Below the pieces are notes generated by a model that searched no databases, was not told the DNA's origin, and saw nothing but the letters and a program-made list of their open reading frames with translations. This document shows, piece after piece, positions 1 through 5,283 of a stretch of 16,122 bases of DNA (positions are counted from its first letter, which is position 1; every line of letters starts with the position of its first letter). Where the stretch lies: the NCBI GenBank assembly GCA_902491415.1, contig CABUHP010000014.1:1-16122 (forward strand). The letters run 5' to 3'. Origin of the DNA: an uncultured Collinsella sp. (GTDB lineage Bacteria > Actinomycetota > Coriobacteriia > Coriobacteriales > Coriobacteriaceae). A program made the position numbers and the translations under genes.

Positions 1-90
1 GCGCTGTTGACGCGCCCCCGCAGTGCCCGCTTCCCCCAAGGACAATTATCAGTGCAGGTAGATAGCTTGTTACAAAACTGCCTGGTCGCC

Positions 91-166
91 AAAGTGCTAA
101 AAGTCTACTCACTTAGGTTGCAGAGTGCCCCCCCATTAGCTGCAATTCCAAGCTAGTTAGCACTTT
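91..166. repeat. 10-bp inverted repeat spanning the pdxR stop codon
   Basis: AAAGTGCTAA at 91-100 is the exact reverse complement of TTAGCACTTT at 157-166, with 56 bases between. The right arm lies inside the last codons of pdxR and the left arm is downstream of its stop. No T-run follows, so it is not a typical intrinsic terminator. The remaining bases 1-90 show no gene I can support. Confidence 0.4.
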
Positions 167-1546
167 TGGACTCAGATCGTCATACTGAACAAGAATTTGA
201 GTTGAGTTTTCAGGGACAGATGCGCCATCGGCACACCAAAAACAGTCACCAATATCGATAAAAGGGATGCTCGAGCGCGTGAGGGCCCGTGCAAAAGTGC
301 TTCCGTCCGTTCCACGCTCCGCAACCACGATACAGTAAAGGCCCGCGTCTGCATGCTCGATCGAGACTTCCCCTGCCGGAAACGCCTTCCGCACAAGCGC
401 CGCCAGGCCATCGCGCGCCTCGCGAGCGCGCACGCGCACGCGGTTCACATGTCGCTCGTAATCACCCGATTCCAGCAAACGAGCCAAAGCGACCTGGTCA
501 ACAGAGCTAACCGACGAGGCGTAAAAACCAAGGTTGCGCCTAAACCGCTCCATTAGCTCATCGGGCAACACCATGTACGCTAGACGCAACGCCGATGACA
601 GGCTCTTCGAAAACGTGTTGGTGTAAATAACCGACTGGGCGGCATCGATCGATGCGAGCGCAGGAATCGGCTTGCCAGCAAGGCGAAACTCACAATCAAA
701 GTCATCTTCGATGAGATACCAACCTGGTCGCTCGGCGGCCCAGCTCAGAAGCGCATAGCGACGCGCAATGCTCGTCACAAGGCCGGTCGGATACTGATGG
801 GATGGCATCAGGTGAAGGACATCGGCCCCGCTTTTCTGCAGAGGGCTCAAGTCCACGCCCTCATCATCCAACGGGATATGTCGAACTTGGCAGCCCATAG
901 CCTGATAGATACGCGTCAGACGCAAATAGCCCGGATCCTCAACCGCATACACCTTGTCCGCGCCAAGCAACTGAACCAACATGGTATCGAGCAGCTGGGC
1001 GCCCGCACCGATAACGATGTTGTTGGGGTCGACATTCATACCCCTTGTCCCGTGCAGATGGTGAGCAATTGCGCGTCGCAGCCGAGCAGTGCCCTGCGCC
1101 GGTGCGGGCGAAAAGATTTCGCGCTCGTCTTCGGATGCCAGCGTCGCCCGTAGCGCGCTTTGCCAAAGCCGCGCCGCCTCCAAAGCAGAAGGAGAAAGCG
1201 CATCGAATCGCTCGACCTGTCCGTTGACATCATGCACGCTGGGGCCCACAGAGACGGCATCTCGGTCGATGCCCTCCGCAGCCGAAGCCAAAACCGGTGC
1301 ATCCGGAAGCTCGCAAGCGTAGTAGCCACGACGTGGTATTGAGCAAATATAGCCCTCAGCGAGTAACTGGCTATATGCATTCTCGATGGTAATAACACTG
1401 ATTCCCAGATGACTGGCAAAGGCGCGCTTAGACGGCAAATGCTCCCCCGCCACAATGCGTCCAGCTACGATATCATCTCGAATTTGCTGGTAAACATACT
1501 CATAGAGCGATGCTTCGCCGCGTTTTTCCAAATTGTAGTCAAGCAT
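113..1546 (-). CDS. pdxR: PdxR-type MocR regulator (GntR wHTH + aminotransferase fold)
   Basis: Predicted transcriptional regulator of pyridoxal 5'-phosphate synthesis, 477 aa. Residues ~14-77 form a GntR winged helix (LPSKRAFASHLGIS then a GYY turn). Residues ~115-470 are a class-I aminotransferase fold with PSHQYPTG, IEDDFDCEF and NTFSKSLSSALRLAY; Lys314 in FSKS should hold PLP. I chose ATG 1544-1546 because AGGTGA lies 8 bases upstream. A TTG 33 bases further out gives 488 aa with a poor ribosome site. In the MocR family, PdxR binds PLP and controls pdxST, and the divergent pdxS gene fits this directly. Its codons look less GC-rich at third positions than those of pdxST. The family is clear; the PdxR assignment rests largely on position. 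Confidence 0.9.
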   Translation of the reverse strand: MLDYNLEKRGEASLYEYVYQQIRDDIVAGRIVAGEHLPSKRAFASHLGISVITIENAYSQLLAEGYICSIPRRGYYACELPDAPVLASAAEGIDRDAVSVGPSVHDVNGQVERFDALSPSALEAARLWQSALRATLASEDEREIFSPAPAQGTARLRRAIAHHLHGTRGMNVDPNNIVIGAGAQLLDTMLVQLLGADKVYAVEDPGYLRLTRIYQAMGCQVRHIPLDDEGVDLSPLQKSGADVLHLMPSHQYPTGLVTSIARRYALLSWAAERPGWYLIEDDFDCEFRLAGKPIPALASIDAAQSVIYTNTFSKSLSSALRLAYMVLPDELMERFRRNLGFYASSVSSVDQVALARLLESGDYERHVNRVRVRAREARDGLAALVRKAFPAGEVSIEHADAGLYCIVVAERGTDGSTFARALTRSSIPFIDIGDCFWCADGASVPENSTQILVQYDDLSPKVLTSLELQLMGGHSAT

Positions 1547-1557
1547 GAGCCTATCAC

Positions 1558-1606
1558 CTGACCTTATTAAGTCATTCAATCTGGTATTAGTCTGACCTTG
1601 TAATTA
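1558..1606. promoter_or_regulatory. Candidate PdxR operator: two direct repeats
   Basis: CTGACCTTATTA at 1558-1569 and CTGACCTTGTAATTA at 1592-1606 are direct repeats 34 bp apart, about three helical turns, between pdxR and pdxS. The second overlaps the -35 of the predicted pdxS promoter and the first lies just upstream of the pdxR start. MocR regulators are known to bind spaced direct repeats. Assignment to PdxR is inference. Confidence 0.45.
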
Positions 1607-1626
1607 TCTCGAAAACTGAGTATTTT
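1598..1626 (+). promoter_or_regulatory. Predicted pdxST promoter
   Basis: TTGTAA (1598-1603), 17-bp spacer, TATTTT (1621-1626). This is a good housekeeping-sigma match with ideal spacing, placing transcription start near 1633 and leaving a ~59-base leader before the pdxS ATG. Confidence 0.55.
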
Positions 1627-1691
1627 GTCATACCCAGCTCCCCGATAGGATGTTCCGTCAAGCAATGCACATGCCAACCAAGGGAGCAACC

Positions 1692-2582
1692 ATGGCAGAA
1701 CAGAACAGCAAGGCCGACCGCGTCAAACTCAATCGCGAGCTCGCGCAGATGCTCAAGGGCGGCGTCATCATGGACGTTACCACGCCCGAGCAGGCACGCA
1801 TCGCCGAGGAGGCAGGCGCCTGCGCCGTCATGGCCCTCGAGCGCATCCCGGCCGACATCCGTGCCGCAGGCGGCGTCTCGCGCATGAGCGACCCCAAGAT
1901 GATCAAGGGCATCCAGGAGGCCGTCTCCATCCCCGTCATGGCCAAGTGCCGCATCGGTCACATCGTCGAGGCGCAGGTCCTGCAGGCCATCGAGATCGAC
2001 TACATCGATGAGTCCGAGGTTCTCTCCCCTGCCGATGACGTCTATCACATCGACAAGACCCAGTTTGACGTGCCGTTTGTCTGCGGCGCCCGTGATCTGG
2101 GCGAGGCGCTGCGCCGTGTTGCCGAAGGCGCCACGATGATTCGCACCAAGGGTGAGCCGGGTACGGGCGACGTCGTTCAGGCCGTGCGTCACATGCGCAA
2201 GATCCAAAAGCAGATCCGTGACGTTGTTGCCCTGCGCAACGACGAGCTCTTTGAGGCAGCCAAGCAACTGCAGGTTCCGGTCGAGCTGGTGCGCGAGGTC
2301 CATGCCACGGGTAAGCTTCCCGTCGTGAACTTTGCCGCCGGCGGCGTAGCGACCCCCGCCGACGCCGCGCTGATGATGCAGCTGGGCGCCGAAGGCGTGT
2401 TTGTCGGCTCGGGCATCTTTAAGAGCGGCGACCCCGCCAAGCGCGCAGCCGCCATCGTCAAGGCCGTGGCAAACTTCACCGATGCCAAGCTCATTGCCGA
2501 GCTTTCAGAGGACCTGGGCGAGGCCATGGTGGGCATCAACGCCGACGAGACCGAGATTATCATGGAAGAGCGCGGGCGCTAG
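1692..2582 (+). CDS. pdxS: PLP synthase synthase subunit PdxS
   Basis: Synthase subunit of the DXP-independent PLP pathway. It condenses ribose 5-phosphate, glyceraldehyde 3-phosphate and ammonia, supplied by PdxT, into PLP. The 296-aa protein is full length for the family and has the expected (beta/alpha)8 signatures: MDVT with Asp28, [17 protein letters not shown] with Lys85, [11 protein letters not shown] and RTKGEPGTG with Lys153. The two lysines match the catalytic pair of Bacillus PdxS (Lys81 and Lys149, offset by four). The start is ATG 1692, preceded by AGGGAG; an in-frame ATG at 1650 lies in the leader and lacks a ribosome site. pdxT follows after 20 bases, so the two are surely co-transcribed. 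Identity is certain. Confidence 0.98.
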   Translation: MAEQNSKADRVKLNRELAQMLKGGVIMDVTTPEQARIAEEAGACAVMALERIPADIRAAGGVSRMSDPKMIKGIQEAVSIPVMAKCRIGHIVEAQVLQAIEIDYIDESEVLSPADDVYHIDKTQFDVPFVCGARDLGEALRRVAEGATMIRTKGEPGTGDVVQAVRHMRKIQKQIRDVVALRNDELFEAAKQLQVPVELVREVHATGKLPVVNFAAGGVATPADAALMMQLGAEGVFVGSGIFKSGDPAKRAAAIVKAVANFTDAKLIAELSEDLGEAMVGINADETEIIMEERGR

Positions 2583-2602
2583 TCCAGCAGAAAGGATCGC
2601 AC

Positions 2603-3190
2603 ATGAGCGATTATGCAGACCAAACGGTCGCCGTGCTGGCGGTCCAAGGCGCTTTTGCCGAGCACGAGGCAAGACTATCCGGGCTTGGCGCACACTGTAT
2701 TGAGCTGAGGCAGGCGGCTGATTTGAAGCAGGACTTTGACCGTCTGGTACTTCCCGGCGGCGAGTCCACCGTTCAAGGGAAGCTGCTTGCCGAGCTCGGC
2801 ATGCTCGAGGAGCTTCGTGCCCGTATCGCTGAAGGCATGCCCGTCCTGGGCACCTGCGCCGGCTTGATTCTGCTGGCGCGCGACCTTGCCGCCCACGACG
2901 ATAAGGGGACGCCGCGCCTGGCAACCATGGATGTGCTCGTCGAGCGCAATGCCTACGGCAGGCAGCTCGGCAGCTTTCGAACCAAGGGGCAGGTAGCCGG
3001 CATCGACGGTGAAGTGCCGCTGACGTTTATCCGCGCGCCCCGCATCGTTGAGGTGCACGGCGATGCCGAGGCCCTGGCCGAAGTCGATGGCCGCATCGTC
3101 GCCGCCCGCCAAGACAACCAGCTCGGCGTAACCTTCCACCCCGAACTCGACGAAGACACCCGCCTCCACGAGCTCTTCCTCCAAATGTAG
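2603..3190 (+). CDS. pdxT: PLP synthase glutaminase subunit PdxT
   Basis: Class-I glutamine amidotransferase that hydrolyses glutamine and passes ammonia to PdxS in the PLP synthase complex. The 195-aa protein carries the PGGEST oxyanion motif (51-56), the nucleophile Cys85 in GTCAG, and His179/Glu181 in TFHPEL as the rest of the triad. Length and order are normal for the family. AGAAAGGA stands just upstream of ATG 2603, and the 20-base gap after pdxS indicates one operon. No intrinsic terminator with a T-run follows directly; a series of inverted repeats fills the gap instead. Confidence 0.97.
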   Translation: MSDYADQTVAVLAVQGAFAEHEARLSGLGAHCIELRQAADLKQDFDRLVLPGGESTVQGKLLAELGMLEELRARIAEGMPVLGTCAGLILLARDLAAHDDKGTPRLATMDVLVERNAYGRQLGSFRTKGQVAGIDGEVPLTFIRAPRIVEVHGDAEALAEVDGRIVAARQDNQLGVTFHPELDEDTRLHELFLQM

Positions 3191-3203
3191 GCAGAGTAGA
3201 AAC

Positions 3204-3225
3204 GAGCGTGGATTTTCGGACACGC
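3204..3225. repeat. Short hairpin after pdxT
   Basis: GCGTG (3206-3210) and CACGC (3221-3225) can pair. Its left half, GAGCGTGGATTTTC from 3204, resembles GAGAGTGGATAATC at 3233 in the large inverted repeat that follows, so the two may be related. No T-run follows. Confidence 0.3.
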
Positions 3226-3230
3226 AACAA

Positions 3231-3298
3231 ATGAGAGTGGATAATCTCCCACTTTGAGCTCGAATGCAGGCTCAAACCGGGAGATTATCCACTCTCAT
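3231..3298. repeat. 68-bp near-perfect inverted repeat with two DnaA-box-like cores
   Basis: Outer arms 3231-3250 and 3279-3298 are perfect 20-bp complements. After a 2x2 mismatch, inner arms TTTGAGC (3253-3259) and GCTCAAA (3270-3276) also pair around a 10-base loop. Each outer arm contains TTATCCACT or its complement (3285-3293, 3236-3244), one base off the DnaA box TTATCCACA. No T-run follows, so a terminator is unlikely. It may be an intergenic palindromic repeat or small non-autonomous element. Confidence 0.8.
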
Positions 3299-3303
3299 GC
3301 TAT

Positions 3304-3334
3304 GTAGTCATTTTAGAACGTCCTCAATGACTAC
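3304..3334. repeat. 9-bp inverted repeat
   Basis: GTAGTCATT (3304-3312) is perfectly complementary to AATGACTAC (3326-3334) across a 13-base loop. It sits between the large palindrome and the structured element at 3368. Function unknown. Confidence 0.5.
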
Positions 3335-3367
3335 CTTGGATCATGGCAATGCCGATGTTTTGGCACC

Positions 3368-3516
3368 GACAGCGAGCGCCCACCAGAGCCAACAAATTGG
3401 CATGAAAAGAGGACGGCATAGACCTTCTGGTCATGCCGTCCTCTTTGAATGACAAGTTGTCGCTCTGGTGGGCGCGCAGCGTCGAGCCGTTACGCGGTTT
3501 GGTAAAACCGCGTAAC
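3368..3516. other. Structured element, copy 1 (possible ncRNA or 3' UTR element)
   Basis: A 149-bp element with a second copy at 5133-5280. On the plus strand: GACAGCGAGCG (3368-3378); stem arm 3379-3389 pairing with 3462-3472; a long apical hairpin 3406-3446 (14 bp, one bulged A, then GACC-TTCT-GGTC); CGCGCAGCGTC (3473-3483); a 5-base linker; and a 12-bp hairpin 3489-3516 with loop GGTA. Short complementary segments on both sides (CAAC/GTTG and TTGGCAT/ATGACAA) extend the main stem into a rod. It begins 4 bases after the minus-strand stop codon at 3521. Read on the minus strand, the apical hairpin is followed by TTTT, so termination could be one role. The transcribed strand is unknown. Confidence 0.7.
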
Positions 3517-3520
3517 CCAA

Positions 3521-4432
3521 CTAAAAGCGGTTGCCGCGGAAGCCGCCGCCATTGCGGCCGCCACGATCGCCACCGCGACCGCCGCGGTCGTTACCGCGGT
3601 TGCCGCCGAAGCCGCCACGGTTGCCACCGCGATCGCCATAGCCACCACGGTTGCCGCCAAAGCCGCCGCGACCGCCACGGTCGCCGCCACGGTCACCAAA
3701 GCCGCCACGGCCGCCACGATCGCCACCGCGACCGCCGCGGTCGCCACCACGGCCACCACGATCGCCAAAGCCGCCGCGACCGCCACGGTCGCCGCCACGG
3801 CCACCGCGCTCGTCACGGCCGCCGCGAGGACCGCGGTCCTCGTCCAGGCCCATGGCGACGAGCGGAGCGATGACCTTATCGAGAGCGGCCATCAGCTCGG
3901 TGGCCTCCTCGTAAGAAAGCTCGGGCAGGAGCTTCTCCTTCTTGTTGGCAAGCTCGACCAGGCCCTCAGCGGCATCCTCGGCAGCGAAGACAACGATCTT
4001 GCGCATATCGCCCTCGGCGTCGTCGATGCGGCCGACCAGATCGGCAGCCTCGGCCTCGGCCATCAGACCATCGAGCTCACGAAGGCGCATGCCCAGCAGG
4101 TCGGACATTTCCTTCTGCTCCATCTTGGGCTTGAGGTCAAGGAGCTTAATGGCGCGCTCGATGTTCGCCATGCGCTCGGCCTTGGCCTCCTCCTCCTTGG
4201 AAATAGCAAAGCGACGGCTACGCAGCAGGCGAGCGGCCTTCTGCATCTTGTCCATCAGCTCTTCGTCATCGTAATCAGCGGCGGCCTCGACAACCTCGGC
4301 CTCCTCCTCGGCGGAAACCTCGTCAGCAGCCTCAACCTCAGCAGCTTCGGTCTCCACGGTCTCGACTGCCTCAACCTCGGCAGCCATGGTCTCGTTCTCG
4401 GTCTCGTTCATGATCTCTTCGTTCTCAGACAT
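3521..4432 (-). CDS. Acidic / MarR-like winged-helix / RGG-tail protein
   Basis: A 303-aa protein in three parts. Residues 1-62 are very acidic (Glu/Ala/Val-rich) and likely disordered. Residues ~63-196 look like a MarR-type winged helix: a helix-turn-helix around KMEQKEMSDLLGMRLRELDG, a wing-like DDAEGDMRKIVVF, then a dimerisation-like helix. Residues ~199-303 contain about twenty RGG triplets with periodic Phe or Tyr (GGFGDRGG, GGYGDRGG). RGG tails elsewhere bind RNA and drive condensate formation. The start ATG 4432 has AAGGAG four bases upstream. It is a single-gene unit followed directly by the structured element. DNA or RNA binding is inferred from the fold and tail; no function is known to me. 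The tail DNA is highly repetitive and could vary in length between strains. Confidence 0.85.
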   Translation of the reverse strand: MSENEEIMNETENETMAAEVEAVETVETEAAEVEAADEVSAEEEAEVVEAAADYDDEELMDKMQKAARLLRSRRFAISKEEEAKAERMANIERAIKLLDLKPKMEQKEMSDLLGMRLRELDGLMAEAEAADLVGRIDDAEGDMRKIVVFAAEDAAEGLVELANKKEKLLPELSYEEATELMAALDKVIAPLVAMGLDEDRGPRGGRDERGGRGGDRGGRGGFGDRGGRGGDRGGRGGDRGGRGGFGDRGGDRGGRGGFGGNRGGYGDRGGNRGGFGGNRGNDRGGRGGDRGGRNGGGFRGNRF

Positions 4433-4446
4433 GAGACTCCTTCTTG

Positions 4447-4506
4447 GCCCTCTCGGGCATCATCGCCCCATTCGCGGGGCCCGTCGCGCACTCTTTGCGC
4501 TTTATA
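4447..4506 (-). promoter_or_regulatory. Leader hairpins and -10 of the RGG-protein gene
   Basis: On the minus strand a TATAAA (plus 4501-4506) could be the -10, giving a ~60-base leader. That leader holds two small GC hairpins, GCCCC/GGGGC (4465-4480) and GCCC-tctc-GGGC complement (4447-4458), the second ending a few bases before the ribosome site. No convincing -35 is visible. The structure could limit ribosome access. Confidence 0.35.
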
Positions 4507-4646
4507 CATTCATGCCTCTCGGCAAAACGTCCATTAGTTTATGGTGTCGCCATCCAATCTAGCTGCAGAATCTATGTGCACACATTAATGCGACATGTCG
4601 CGGTATCATGGCCTGAACCAAACGTATCCACCTTAAGGAGCCCGCC

Positions 4647-5057
4647 ATGATTAAGCCCATCATGAAATCCGAGTTCTTTTTGCGCCTACCTTCCGAAGAC
4701 GCGGGACCCGACGACGCCGCGACCGGGCAGGACCTCCTGGATACGCTTCACGAGCATGAGCACGAGTGCGTGGGCCTCGCCGCCAACATGATCGGCGTGC
4801 GCAAACGCATCATCTGCGTAAAAGACGGCAGCAAGTCGCTGCTCATGTACAACCCGCAAATTCTTGAGCAGGTCAACGCTTATCAGACGAGCGAAGGATG
4901 CCTCTCGCTGATCGGCGAGCGTCCCTGTACCCGCTATCGCCGCATTAAGGTTGAGTATCTGGACGAGAACTTCGTCCACCGCATCAAGAACTTCTCGGGC
5001 TACACCGCCGAGATCATCCAACACGAAATCGATCATTGCAACGGCGTCGTTATATAG
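4647..5057 (+). CDS. def: Peptide deformylase-family protein, short form
   Basis: A 136-aa member of the peptide deformylase family, metalloenzymes that remove the N-formyl group from nascent proteins. Motif II is EGCLS with metal ligand Cys85, and motif III is QHEIDH with ligands His126 and His130 and catalytic Glu127. Motif I reads GLAANMIG, with Met48 where classical enzymes have the oxyanion-stabilising Gln. It is shorter than E. coli Def (about 168 aa), lacks the C-terminal extension, and resembles the small clostridial-type deformylases I know of. AAGGAG lies 6 bases before ATG 4647. It stands alone, divergent from the RGG gene. Probably active, but it may not be the main cellular deformylase. 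Confidence 0.88.
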   Translation: MIKPIMKSEFFLRLPSEDAGPDDAATGQDLLDTLHEHEHECVGLAANMIGVRKRIICVKDGSKSLLMYNPQILEQVNAYQTSEGCLSLIGERPCTRYRRIKVEYLDENFVHRIKNFSGYTAEIIQHEIDHCNGVVI

Positions 5058-5069
5058 TTCCGCGAGTCA

Positions 5070-5090
5070 AGGAAAATGATCTGTTTTCCT
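5070..5090 (+). terminator. Weak hairpin after the deformylase gene
   Basis: AGGAAAA (5070-5076) pairs with TTTTCCT (5084-5090) around a 7-base loop, 12 bases after the stop codon. No T-run follows the stem, so terminator function is uncertain. Confidence 0.4.
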
Positions 5091-5132
5091 CCGTCCCTAA
5101 TGGACCATGATAACGACGCAGGCTGAGTATAC

Positions 5133-5280
5133 GACAGCGAGCGAGCCGCATTTGCACCAAGGTGACGTGAAACGAAAGGGCGCTGACCTTCTGGTCGCGC
5201 CCTCGAAATTGAACGTCAGATTGGCGTGAATGCGGCTCGCGCAGCGTCAAGTGGTCCGCCGTTCGGTAGAACGGCGGAAC
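5133..5280. other. Structured element, copy 2 (possible ncRNA or 3' UTR element)
   Basis: 148 bp with the same plan as the element at 3368. GACAGCGAGCG (5133-5143) and CGCGCAGCGTC (5238-5248) are identical to copy 1. The enclosed stem AGCCGCATT/AATGCGGCT (5144-5152/5229-5237) has a different sequence but is perfectly paired. The apical hairpin 5178-5202 keeps the one-base bulge and GACCTTCTGGTC cap on a different stem (GGGCGC/GCGCCC). Intermediate pairs such as TGACGT/ACGTCA keep the rod. The last hairpin, CCGCCGTTC/GAACGGCGG (5256-5277), has the same GGTA loop. It lies 3 bases from the stop codon of the minus-strand aminotransferase fusion. Paired changes in every stem argue for selection on structure. 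Confidence 0.7.
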
Positions 5281-5283
5281 TAA

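Noticed and set aside
1..156. Plus-strand open frame at the left edge, possible end of an upstream gene
   Set aside because: It is open for about 51 codons but shows no recognisable domain and overlaps the 3' end of pdxR. Chance reading cannot be excluded.
3433..3873. Open frames opposite the RGG gene encoding Arg/His- or Pro/Arg-rich peptides
   Set aside because: They are mirror images of the GGN/CGN repeats of the RGG tail. They have no ribosome site and low-complexity content forced by the other strand.
5093..5105. Small GTCC/GGAC hairpin after the deformylase gene
   Set aside because: Four base pairs only, with no T-run; expected often by chance.
3368..5280. The twin structured elements as integron attC sites
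   Set aside because: They share structure-over-sequence conservation with attC, but the consensus R boxes (GTTRRRY/RYYYAAC) are not matched, no integrase is seen, and the genes between them are ordinary chromosomal units.
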